Below, one piece after another: positions 1 to 5,741 of a stretch of DNA of 7,071 bases. Below the pieces are notes generated by a model. That model had not been told where the DNA came from and searched no databases. It saw nothing but the letters and a program-made list of their open reading frames with translations. Position numbers and translations under genes: made by a program. The DNA comes from an uncultured Eggerthellaceae bacterium (GTDB lineage Bacteria; Actinomycetota; Coriobacteriia; Coriobacteriales; Eggerthellaceae), in the NCBI GenBank assembly GCA_934645125.1, contig CAKUDT010000070.1, positions 1 through 7,071 of the forward strand. The letters are read 5' to 3'. Position 1 is the first letter of the stretch; each line of letters starts with the position of its first letter.

Positions 1-282
1 AATGGATACGTTGACGTTGATTTCGACTACTATCCGTATCGCGGTGGGGCGGGCTATAAGCGCGCCGATTTGAACATGAATGGAAGAGTGAATGTGGTAG
101 ATGCTCAAATCGCTCACGATCTGGCCTGCGGCAACACAACCGTGCGACAAGAATTCCTTGCGCAAGGCGTGGCGTGGACCGATAAAACGGTGCGCTACTT
201 CGTTGACGTGAACGGCGATGGTTCCATGGATGCCTCTGATGCTTTGGCGATTCAGTGGGGTGCGTTGCACGGAACGTTATAG
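1..282 (+). CDS. C-terminal fragment of a dockerin-type surface/secreted protein (5' end outside window)
   Basis: The frame is open from base 1 and ends at TAG 280-282, giving 93 residues of a larger protein. Two calcium-loop motifs of the type I dockerin/EF-hand kind are visible: residues 23-34 (D-L-N-M-N-G-R-V-N-V-V-D) and 69-80 (D-V-N-G-D-G-S-M-D-A-S-D), each followed by a short helix (AQIAHDL; ALAIQWGAL). Asp/Asn occupy positions 1, 3, 5 and 12 of each loop, as needed for Ca2+ binding. In cellulosomal bacteria dockerins dock enzymes onto cohesins; in other bacteria such tails occur on large cell-surface or secreted proteins of unclear partner. The two loops are separated by about 34 residues, longer than in classic dockerins, so the domain is divergent. 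The catalytic or adhesive part lies outside the window and cannot be named. The gene ends in a strong terminator at 393-418. Confidence 0.8.
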   Translation, partial: NGYVDVDFDYYPYRGGAGYKRADLNMNGRVNVVDAQIAHDLACGNTTVRQEFLAQGVAWTDKTVRYFVDVNGDGSMDASDALAIQWGALHGTL

Positions 283-310
283 ATATCGGCCGATAGTTGT
301 TCGACTTGTC

Positions 311-359
311 GCTTTAGTGACCCCGTAGGATTTCGCTGTACGGGAAGTTTTTGTAAAGC
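311..359 (+). other. Composite hairpin in the 3' UTR of the dockerin gene
   Basis: An outer stem GCTTTA (311-316) / TAAAGC (354-359) encloses an inner stem CCCGTA (322-327) / TACGGG (339-344) with an 11-base loop. The inner hairpin is followed by AAGTTTTT, so it might act as a weak first terminator or as a 3'-end stabiliser ahead of the main terminator. It matches no riboswitch or RNA family that I recognise. Confidence 0.35.
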
Positions 360-392
360 AGCGAACTGAATTTCAATTGAAGTTAGGCTTGA

Positions 393-418
393 CCCGCCGT
401 CTTCTGCGGCGGGTTTTT
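393..418 (+). terminator. Rho-independent terminator of the dockerin gene
   Basis: A perfect 7-bp GC stem, CCCGCCG (393-399) and CGGCGGG (407-413), has a 7-base loop and is followed directly by TTTTT (414-418). It lies 110 bases after the stop codon on the same strand, which is a typical intrinsic terminator geometry. Confidence 0.9.
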
Positions 419-515
419 CTTGCCGCTTTTCACGATGGGGTATTGCTGTTTGGGCGTCTGTACCCTGTTTTTCTTCAGCGTGATTTCCCTACACAAGAAT
501 CAAGAGAATCCTTAA

Positions 516-523
516 AAAGGAGG
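516..523 (+). other. Orphan Shine-Dalgarno-like sequence in a gene-free stretch
   Basis: The 250 bases from the terminator (418) to the transporter's 3' end (668) hold no convincing gene. A near-perfect ribosome-binding site, AAAGGAGG, is present on the plus strand, but no ATG, GTG or TTG follows at 5-10 bases. Only an ATT (525-527) opens a 14-codon frame, ending at TAA 567-569. It may be chance, the remnant of a deleted gene start, or a leader peptide with a rare start codon. I see no promoter that favours one of these. Confidence 0.25.
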
Positions 524-554
524 CAATTTTCGTATTAGTATTTGATGTGATTTA

Positions 555-581
555 TATTATTAATACTTAATATTAATAATA
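555..581. repeat. AT-only perfect inverted repeat
   Basis: TATTATTAATA (555-565) and its reverse complement TATTAATAATA (571-581) flank a 5-base CTTAA centre, giving an 11-bp perfect palindrome made only of A and T. It lies 87 bases past the 3' end of the transporter gene and inside an AT-rich patch. Without G or C it would make a weak RNA hairpin, so a protein-binding site or an easily unwound element fits better than a terminator. Confidence 0.6.
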
Positions 582-605
582 ATTGAACTGGGGAAATGAA
601 AAATC

Positions 606-638
606 CTATACCAACCATGCCATGACGGCAGTGCCCAG
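606..638 (-). repeat. Duplicated copy of the 3' end (last 10 codons plus stop) of the EamA transporter gene
   Basis: Read on the minus strand, 606-638 encodes LGTAVMAWLV-stop, while the true end of the transporter gene (668-700) encodes LGTAAMAWWA-stop. The two 33-base blocks match at 27 positions, including the TAG. They lie 62 bases apart and so are in different frames, which rules out simple read-through of one protein. The best reading is a remnant of a related gene's 3' end, left by recombination, gene replacement or a local duplication. No more of the remnant gene can be recognised between the two copies. Confidence 0.7.
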
Positions 639-667
639 TCCTTGGATGCGGCGCGGAGAACTTGAGG

Positions 668-1537
668 CTACGCCCACCATGCCATGGCAGCCGTGCCCAG
701 CACGATAAGAAACAATCCCAGTGCGGACTTCTTCGAAAGCTTCTCCTTGAATACGAAGTAAGCGAACAGCACCGAAACAAGCAGTGACAGTTTGTCGATT
801 TGCACGACCACGCTCACTTGACCCATGGCAATGGCATAATAGTAGAACAGCCAAGATGCCCCGGTGGCAAGACCCGATGCCGCCAAGAATCCCAATTCGG
901 ATCGCTTTACGTTGGGCACTTGGGCCAGCTTTCCTTTCATCGCAACGATGATCCACGCCATTATCAGCACAACGCAGGTACGAATGGCGGTTGCAAGGTT
1001 CGATTCAACGCCCTCGATGCCGACTTTCGCCAAAATGGAAGTAAGCGCGGCGAACACTGCAGCTCCAATTGCCCATGCAAGCCAGCTCTCGCCTTCTTCT
1101 TCGCCCGTTTGTTGCTTTTTCTCGATCATCATGAACGTGCCCACTGTGATAATGACGGTGCTCATGAGCTTAACGGCAAGATTGCTTGTCTCGCTGAACA
1201 GGACAATTGCCAGCAGCACGGCAAGTACGGTGCTCAGTTTGTCAACGGGAACCACCTTATTCACGTCGCCCACGGAAAGTGCCTTGAAATAGCAAATCCA
1301 CGAGCCACCCGTTGCAAGCCCCGACAAAATAAGGAAGAGCCATGACCGCGCGCTGATGTTTGCAATGGCGCTTAGGGGTCCCGTGAGTGCTGCCATGATC
1401 CAGGCGAAAGCCAGCACGACGCAGGTGCGCAGCGCCGTTGCGACGTCGGAATCGGTGGTTTTGATTCCGCATTTTGCAAGAATTGAGGTGATTCCTGCGA
1501 AAAAAGCTGATGCGAATGCGGCAAGGATCCAAGACAA
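668..1537 (-). CDS. EamA/DMT-superfamily inner-membrane transporter with two near-identical halves
   Basis: This gene encodes 289 residues, mostly hydrophobic, consistent with about ten membrane helices in two EamA domains (roughly 1-138 and 152-289) joined by a charged linker (EKKQQTGEEEGE, 139-150). The halves align without gaps at a constant offset of 149 residues: TSILAK at 17 and 166, RTCVVL at 37 and 186, SGLATG at 72 and 221, DKLS at 99 and 248. DMT/EamA proteins move small metabolites such as amino acids, nucleobases or sugars across the cytoplasmic membrane, and the substrate cannot be told from sequence. The length is normal for the family. The start is TTG (1535-1537): AAAGGA lies 7 bases upstream (complement of 1545-1550), and no ATG occurs in frame before a stop at 1586-1588. 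The gene is transcribed divergently from the YhcH-family gene. No terminator is seen at its 3' end. Confidence 0.9.
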   Translation of the reverse strand: MSWILAAFASAFFAGITSILAKCGIKTTDSDVATALRTCVVLAFAWIMAALTGPLSAIANISARSWLFLILSGLATGGSWICYFKALSVGDVNKVVPVDKLSTVLAVLLAIVLFSETSNLAVKLMSTVIITVGTFMMIEKKQQTGEEEGESWLAWAIGAAVFAALTSILAKVGIEGVESNLATAIRTCVVLIMAWIIVAMKGKLAQVPNVKRSELGFLAASGLATGASWLFYYYAIAMGQVSVVVQIDKLSLLVSVLFAYFVFKEKLSKKSALGLFLIVLGTAAMAWWA

Positions 1538-1584
1538 GGCTGCTTCCTTTCCCGAGCAGTGTTTACGCTTGATATTTGCATGTG

Positions 1585-1590
1585 ATTATA
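1585..1590 (-). promoter_or_regulatory. Candidate -10 box for the EamA transporter
   Basis: The minus strand reads TATAAT here, an exact sigma-70 -10 hexamer, about 48 bases upstream of the TTG start. No good -35 is found 16-18 bp further upstream (TCCCCG at 17 bp), so the promoter is uncertain or depends on an activator. Confidence 0.4.
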
Positions 1591-1810
1591 TGTCCCTTTT
1601 TGTCGTGCGGGGAGGGAAGTTGTGACCTAGCTTGATGGCATCATGGGGGAAGCCGTCCTTTTTGGCGCACGTGGGAAGAGGCGAGGGGTCGGTACTGCGA
1701 TAGGGGCGAAGAGGTCCTTTCCGGTGTGCGGGGCGGGGCGTTGCGCACCCGGCAAATTCGTAGTGGTATTGTTTGTTCTGTTTTGCGTGTAATGCCTGCG
1801 TGAGAACGGC

Positions 1811-1816
1811 TAAAAT
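1811..1816 (+). promoter_or_regulatory. Candidate -10 box for the YhcH-family gene
   Basis: TAAAAT matches five of six sigma-70 -10 positions and lies 134 bases upstream of the ATG. A 17-bp spacer puts TGTAAT in the -35 place, which is weak. The transcript would carry a leader of about 125 bases that includes the hairpin at 1839-1858. Confidence 0.3.
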
Positions 1817-1838
1817 AGAAGGGTTGTAAGCGCGGAAG

Positions 1839-1858
1839 ATGCTCGGGCGCGAGAGCAT
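1839..1858 (+). other. Hairpin in the leader of the YhcH-family gene
   Basis: ATGCTC (1839-1844) can pair with GAGCAT (1853-1858) across an 8-base GC-rich loop. No U-tract follows, so it is not a terminator. The ATG within it opens a frame continuous with the downstream gene, but it has no ribosome-binding site and would be largely sequestered by the stem. Confidence 0.3.
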
Positions 1859-1949
1859 GGCAAGCGCGGGAGGCATTTCCCTGCGGCGGCTGAATTGCCA
1901 AAGCATCGAACAAGGAACTGCGCGCAGAAAAACGAAAAGGAGACAAACG

Positions 1950-2405
1950 ATGCTGTTTTCAACGGAAATGAAAGATCTTGCCAAGATTTGCCCGAAGGCG
2001 GCGAATTTTTGGGCAGCACATGATATGGCTGCGCTTGAAAACGGCAGCTACGACTTGGGCGATGGCGAGTGCGTGAACGTGATGTCGTACGATACGAAGC
2101 CTCGCACTCAAAAAGAATACGAAGCGCACGAAGAATACGTTGACATTCAGTGCGTTATTGTTGGCCAGGAGTATTTGGAAGTTGCTCCGGTGCAGAATCT
2201 GGAAGTCACGAAGGCGTTTGATGCCGCCGATGATTACGCGCTGTACAGCAACAACGTAACGGGCGAGGCCTTCCTTATGACGCCGGAACGCTTTGCTCTT
2301 GTGTTTCCTGCCGATGCTCATATGCCAGGTGTTTGCGTTGATGCGCCCCAGGCCGTGAAGAAAGCGGTGTTCAAGATTAAAGTGGCAACGCTGGCTGCGC
2401 AGTAA
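1950..2405 (+). CDS. YhcH/YjgK/YiaL-family cupin (DUF386; relatives include NanQ and EbgC)
   Basis: This gene encodes 151 residues, the normal length of this single-domain beta-barrel family. Characterised relatives act on sugars: NanQ (YhcH) of E. coli is a sialic acid anomerase, and EbgC is the small subunit of the Ebg beta-galactosidase. Family hallmarks are E58-x-H60-x4-D65 (EAHEEYVDIQ), the following V-x-G-x-E (VGQEY, 71-75), and a C-terminal FPADAHMP (119-126) with H124, ending in VKKAVFKIKV (136-145). The His and acidic residues are the expected metal or substrate ligands. The protein is probably cytoplasmic; no signal peptide or membrane segment is seen. The ATG at 1950 is chosen because AAGGAGA (1937-1943) lies 6 bases before it and the family length fits; the frame is open further back to an ATG at 1839 but lacks an RBS there. 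The exact substrate is not predictable. The AsnB-like gene follows 164 bp later on the same strand. Confidence 0.9.
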   Translation: MLFSTEMKDLAKICPKAANFWAAHDMAALENGSYDLGDGECVNVMSYDTKPRTQKEYEAHEEYVDIQCVIVGQEYLEVAPVQNLEVTKAFDAADDYALYSNNVTGEAFLMTPERFALVFPADAHMPGVCVDAPQAVKKAVFKIKVATLAAQ

Positions 2406-2460
2406 CGTTGTTGCGTGAAGGCGTGGCGGCGCAAGGCGCGAAAGGCGCAGCGGCAACGTG

Positions 2461-2479
2461 CGCGCAGCTACGTTGCGCG
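2461..2479 (+). other. GC hairpin in the gap between the cupin and AsnB-like genes
   Basis: CGCGCA (2461-2466) pairs with TGCGCG (2474-2479) over a 7-base loop. No T-run follows, so it is unlikely to end transcription fully. The rest of the 164-bp gap is rich in short GGCGC and TTCGCG repeats, and no clear promoter is visible, so read-through from the cupin gene is plausible. Confidence 0.3.
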
Positions 2480-2569
2480 GTACTGTGGCGGATTCGTTGC
2501 TTTGCTGCGGCGCTCCACTTCGCGTGAGCGACCTTCGCGACCTGCTGATTCGAACCGAAAGGAAAACCT

Positions 2570-4165
2570 GTGATTGAGCTGAAAGCATATGCCGGATTGA
2601 TTCGCAACCATAAAGAACTTGCATCTGAACTGGGTGTATGCACCAATGGACTGACGCGCGATCAGCGCGAGCAGCGTTTGATGGTGGCCGCTTACGAGCG
2701 GTGGGGAACGCAGATGGGCACCCATATCAATGGTCAGTTCGCCGCTGCGCTCTTCGACACGGAAAGCCAGCAGCTGTTTTGCTTGCGTGACATTCTGGGC
2801 GCGGAGCTGTTTTTCTATTACCAGACGGCGGATGGGCGCGTTCTGGTGGGCACGAGCATCGGCGATTTGTTTGACCAGCCGGGGTTTGTGCGCGAGCTCA
2901 ATCAGGAAATGATTCAGTTCTATTTGGCGTTCACCTACTTGCCCGGCGAAGAAACCCTGTTCAAAGGCGTGTTCAAGCTGCAACCGGGCGGCTATTTGAC
3001 GTACAGTGCCGCACAGGGATTGCAGTTGGGCACGTATTGGGATCTTTCGTTTGAGCCCGACGAGTCGAAGACGCTCGATCAGTGGGCAAGCGACGTGGAT
3101 GCTGCCATGGAAGCAAGCCTGCGCGACATTTGCGAGCCCGACCAGGTGTGTGACGGCTTTCTTTCAGGCGGCGTGGATTCGTCGTTCATTGTGGCGAAGA
3201 GCCGCGCGCGCACGGGATTTTGTGCGGCGTATGAAAATCAGCAGGCAAGCGAAGAGGAAGATGCGCGTGCCACGGCGGAGTTTTTGGGTCGCAATTTCGA
3301 AGGGCTTACGGTAACGCCGGAAGAGTTCCTGGGAAACGTTGATGAGTTTCTGCGTGCTTTCGAGCTGCCCACGGCCGATGTTGCTGCGCTCTCTCTGTAT
3401 TCCGCGTGCAAGCAGATTGTGGCGGGCGGCAAGTCCGAGCTGTGTTTTTCGGGCGAAGGCGCCGATGAGTTCTTCGCCGGCTACAGCGTGTATCGTCACA
3501 CGCCGGCGTTGCGCAAGCTGTTCGAGCCGGTCTATCACGGCACCACGTACATCATGAATGCGAAAGAGCAGAAGCGTTTTGCCGCGCAGTATTTCCCGAA
3601 CCGTTCCACAGAGGAATTTGTCAAGCAGCGTGCGGCGGCGGGTGCCGTCTACGATGAGCTGGGGCAAAAGCTCTACACCGACTTGCGCACGTATTTTGAA
3701 GGCAGCATTCTGTATAACTCCACGAAAATCGCGCGTGGCACGGGCCTTGATATTCGCATGCCGTTCTGCGATTTGCGCATGTTCGAGATTGCGCGCGCTA
3801 TGCCGTCGCGTTTCAAGACTACCGATCAGGGGAATAAGCTGGCGCTTCGCGCGGCAGCGGCACGCGTGTTGCCGCACGACGTTGCATATCGCAAGAAGCT
3901 GGGTTTCCCGGTGCCGGTGCGTGCATGGCTGGCAACCGAGCCGTTCATGGCGGAAATCGAGCGCGCGCTGACAAGCGATGCGGCGAAATGCCTACTCAAC
4001 GCAGGTGAGCTGAACTGTTTGCTGGCAGCGTTCAAAGGCGAGAAACCAGCGGCGCACGGACATTGGTACAAGCGTCACGAGCCGCTTTTGTGGCGCTACG
4101 TGTGGACGTGCTACACCTTGGTGCGCTGGTACGAGCTGTTTTTCCTGGATGGGGCAGCTGACTAG
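2570..4165 (+). CDS. AsnB-type asparagine synthetase-like protein lacking the N-terminal glutaminase nucleophile
   Basis: This gene encodes 531 residues. The synthetase half is intact: the PPi loop SGGVDSS (199-205), SGEGADEFFAGY (294-305), RMPFCDLRM (396-404), GNKLALR and RKKLGFPVP (441-449). Such domains adenylate a carboxylate (aspartate in AsnB) with ATP and transfer an amine to it. The N-terminal domain keeps only its later part: INGQFAAALFD (53-63), RDILGAELFFYY (73-84) and the LQPGGYL strand. The usual MCGI start with catalytic Cys1 and the HRGPD segment are absent; residues 9-21 (GLIRNHKELASEL) best match the region just after the NGEIYN motif of ordinary AsnB, so about 70-75 residues are missing. 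Total length agrees with this, family members being about 600-630. The GTG start has AAAGGA 6 bases upstream, and an in-frame TGA at 2546-2548 excludes an upstream extension. It should use free ammonia, a partner amidotransferase or another nucleophile. The product is unknown. Confidence 0.85.
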   Translation: MIELKAYAGLIRNHKELASELGVCTNGLTRDQREQRLMVAAYERWGTQMGTHINGQFAAALFDTESQQLFCLRDILGAELFFYYQTADGRVLVGTSIGDLFDQPGFVRELNQEMIQFYLAFTYLPGEETLFKGVFKLQPGGYLTYSAAQGLQLGTYWDLSFEPDESKTLDQWASDVDAAMEASLRDICEPDQVCDGFLSGGVDSSFIVAKSRARTGFCAAYENQQASEEEDARATAEFLGRNFEGLTVTPEEFLGNVDEFLRAFELPTADVAALSLYSACKQIVAGGKSELCFSGEGADEFFAGYSVYRHTPALRKLFEPVYHGTTYIMNAKEQKRFAAQYFPNRSTEEFVKQRAAAGAVYDELGQKLYTDLRTYFEGSILYNSTKIARGTGLDIRMPFCDLRMFEIARAMPSRFKTTDQGNKLALRAAAARVLPHDVAYRKKLGFPVPVRAWLATEPFMAEIERALTSDAAKCLLNAGELNCLLAAFKGEKPAAHGHWYKRHEPLLWRYVWTCYTLVRWYELFFLDGAAD

Positions 4166-4195
4166 AACTGGCGTGAAGGGGTCGAGCGAAGGGTC

Positions 4196-4226
4196 CAGCT
4201 GGGGTGGCGCGATGCCGCACCAGCTG
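4196..4226. terminator. Long hairpin between convergent genes; possible bidirectional terminator
   Basis: CAGCTGGGGTGGC (4196-4208) and GCCGCACCAGCTG (4214-4226) form a 13-bp stem with one mismatch and one wobble pair around a 5-base loop. It sits midway between the AsnB-like gene (ends 4165) and the WYL gene (ends 4284). There is no proper T-run on either side, so it is either an imperfect bidirectional terminator or a 3'-end protecting structure. Alternative pairings exist (CTGGGG 4199-4204 with CCCCAG 4241-4246). Confidence 0.4.
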
Positions 4227-4283
4227 CGATTTGAGCTGCGCCCCAGGTGGGAGCAGCAGGTTTGCTGTTCGAGCGGCGGCCGA

Positions 4284-5291
4284 CTAGACTGAGGCGTTTG
4301 TGTTCGAATCCTCGTAGCCGCGCAAGATGCTGCGAAGATGTGCGGCGTATGCCGCGCGCGTGCTCTGTGGTGCTTCAATGGTGATGTCTTCACCAAATTG
4401 CGCGAGCCATCCGTAGAACGTGGGGCTTTCCATTACCGTTACGTGCACGCGCGCGATACCTTTTTCGGCTGGTGTGACCAGAACGTCTTCTCCGAAACGA
4501 TCCACGACTGCGTTCATAGCCGAGGCCTTCGCTAAAAGCGTGACCGTTGTCGGCTGCCCGTTGAACATGTCGAAGCTGCGTTGTTGATACTGCGTGGCGT
4601 CGAAGGCAGCAATGCGCTCGTTGCGCGTGGCCTCTTCTTCCGATACGTTGATGTTGAGCATGCGGTCAACGCGATAATTCACGAAGCTTTCGTGTTGCTC
4701 GCTCCAGGCTACCAGGTAATAGCAGTCGTTCGTATAGAGCAGCTGAACAGGGGTTTCTTTGTAGATGGCACCCTTGCGTCGCAGCACCCGCTTCTTGTTT
4801 TCGTCGTATTGGAAGTACTTGAACTCGACTTTGCGACGCATCGAAATGGCGCGGCTGATGGCGTCGATGTTGTAGAAAACCGACTCGTTTTGTGCTTTGA
4901 TGCGGCCTTCCACATGGATGCGTTTCTTTAAACTGGCAGCCAGGTGTTTGCTTCCCAGCTTTTCGATGGCGGCAACCAGGGTGTCGGCTTTGCGCTGAGT
5001 TAGGAACTTCGATGACTGCACAGCGTCGGCCATCAAGATGAGCTCTTGGTCTTGAAATTCGCGCGTGACCAGCGCATATTCAACGGGATTGTGAGGTATT
5101 TTCTGAATGTCATACCCGAAGTCCACTAGGCTTTGAATATCGCGGTAAAACGTTTTCCGCTCCACTTTTATGCCATGCTCCGCCAAACGCTCGCACAGCT
5201 GCGGGCACGTGAGGCCGTGATTTTCGTCCGTCTCTTCTTGCAGAATGCGTGCAAGATAGAGAAGCTTCAGACGCTGATTGGCGGCGGACAT
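4284..5291 (-). CDS. WYL-domain transcription regulator (HTH-WYL-WCX)
   Basis: This gene encodes 335 residues with the standard WYL layout. A winged helix-turn-helix at about 5-63 (LTCPQLCERLAEHGIKVERK, then RDIQSLVDFGYDIQ) is followed by a linker helix region. The WYL domain is at about 135-215, where the name motif reads YYL (191-193, in TNDCYYLVAW) and the ligand-binding NYRVDR motif is at 205-210. A C-terminal WCX-type domain runs from about 245 to 325. These regulators sense nucleic acids or nucleotide-like ligands and control DNA-repair, defence or metabolic genes. The ATG at 5289-5291 is chosen because AAAGGA (complement of 5298-5303) lies 6 bases upstream and the HTH starts at once; a longer frame to 5369 adds 26 residues unlike the family. 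The gene is convergent with the AsnB-like gene. A promoter and a 21-bp repeat array lie upstream, so autoregulation is likely. The target is not known. Confidence 0.9.
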   Translation of the reverse strand: MSAANQRLKLLYLARILQEETDENHGLTCPQLCERLAEHGIKVERKTFYRDIQSLVDFGYDIQKIPHNPVEYALVTREFQDQELILMADAVQSSKFLTQRKADTLVAAIEKLGSKHLAASLKKRIHVEGRIKAQNESVFYNIDAISRAISMRRKVEFKYFQYDENKKRVLRRKGAIYKETPVQLLYTNDCYYLVAWSEQHESFVNYRVDRMLNINVSEEEATRNERIAAFDATQYQQRSFDMFNGQPTTVTLLAKASAMNAVVDRFGEDVLVTPAEKGIARVHVTVMESPTFYGWLAQFGEDITIEAPQSTRAAYAAHLRSILRGYEDSNTNASV

Positions 5292-5465
5292 GACGGTTCC
5301 TTTCGTGGTTGGCTCGGAGAAGCTACGATGTGGCGATTTTGATTTGCGGCAGTTGCTATTGTCTTGCACTGTTTTCTATTGGCCGTTCGCGGAGGCTGTC
5401 GCTCTGCCTGTCTCTTTTCAATTCCGCAAAACGGCCTGCTTTTATTCATGCTTTAATTCTACCCA

Positions 5466-5494
5466 ATTAGATAATCCAGGAGCCAGGATTGCAA
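5466..5494 (-). promoter_or_regulatory. Likely promoter of the WYL regulator
   Basis: On the minus strand TTGCAA (5489-5494; four of six -35 matches) and TCTAAT (5466-5471; five of six -10 matches) are separated by exactly 17 bp. The predicted transcript would start near 5459 and carry a leader of roughly 165 bases. The -10 region itself reads TTATCTA, echoing the TATCT half of the repeats that begin about 20 bp upstream of the -35 box. The leader (5292-5459) shows no gene. Confidence 0.5.
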
Positions 5495-5512
5495 AGATTC
5501 AAGAGTTGAAAC

Positions 5513-5640
5513 GTGAGAGATAAAGTGAGAGATATGACAGATAATATGAGAGATAACAAGAGAAAAGTGAAAGATAAATGCAAAAATGTGAGAGATAGTG
5601 ACAGATAAATGAGAGATAGTGACAGAAAATGTGAGAGATA
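5513..5640. repeat. Array of 21-bp tandem repeats (two ~10-bp half-sites each) upstream of the WYL promoter
   Basis: Units start at 5525, 5546, 5567, 5588 and 5609, exactly 21 bp apart, and a sixth first half-site starts at 5631. The first half of each is RTGARAGATA with almost no variation. The second half is looser, clearest as GTGACAGATA at 5598 and recognisable at 5534 and 5619. An extra half-site lies at 5513-5522, in register with the second half of a decayed unit starting near 5504. On the minus strand, the direction of WYL transcription, the motif reads TATCTYTCAY/TATCTGTCAC. The units are contiguous with no unique spacers. A 21-bp period equals two helical turns, placing all half-sites on one face of the DNA about 20 bp upstream of the WYL -35 box. 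I infer cooperative binding of a regulator, with a purine-rich microsatellite as the alternative. Confidence 0.85.
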
Positions 5641-5741
5641 ACTTTGGTGTTGCGATTGCGCGTGCTGCCCCAGGGTTCTAAGCGGGAAGGCCCAATGGTG
5701 CTGTTCTGTTTGGTTGGTCAGTGTTGTCGTCGCGCATCAAT

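Larger units (their letters stand above)
1538..1949. other. 412-bp divergent intergenic region
   Basis: This gap separates the transporter (leftward) from the YhcH-family gene (rightward). It should hold promoters for both: a TATAAT for the leftward gene and a TAAAAT for the rightward one are listed separately. The middle (about 1650-1760) is G-rich and carries a degenerate ~27-base direct similarity (1649 and 1708, GTCCTTT core) that I do not consider meaningful. No coding sequence, tRNA or known riboswitch was recognised. Confidence 0.5.

Noticed and set aside
800..1345. Long plus-strand frames antisense to the transporter
   Set aside because: They are shadow frames of the minus-strand gene; their Cys/His/Arg-rich translations match no family.
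1649..1734. Degenerate direct repeat with GTCCTTT core
   Set aside because: Only about 18 of 27 positions match in a G-rich stretch, which is not convincing.
1839..1949. Longer N-terminus for the YhcH-family protein from ATG 1839
   Set aside because: It adds 37 basic residues foreign to the family and has no RBS, and a well-placed RBS marks the ATG at 1950.
2545..2562. tRNA T-arm-like GGTTCGAATC on the minus strand (also GTTCGAATCC near 4302)
   Set aside because: No flanking stem, anticodon arm or acceptor stem can be built, and the second lies in the WYL coding sequence.
4338..4535. Plus-strand frame beginning MCGV, reminiscent of a glutaminase N-terminus
   Set aside because: It lies antisense inside the WYL gene, has no further amidotransferase motifs and lies downstream of the AsnB-like gene, so the match is chance.
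5292..5369. Longer N-terminus for the WYL protein from 5369
   Set aside because: The extra 26 residues do not look like the family, and AAAGGA is correctly spaced for the ATG at 5289-5291.
5513..5640. CRISPR array
   Set aside because: The units are contiguous and short (21 bp) with no unique spacers, and no cas gene is present.
5735..5737. Start of a 19-codon minus-strand frame just beyond the downstream palindrome copy
   Set aside because: It has no ribosome-binding site, is very short and has no recognisable features. It could be a remnant but cannot be supported as a gene.
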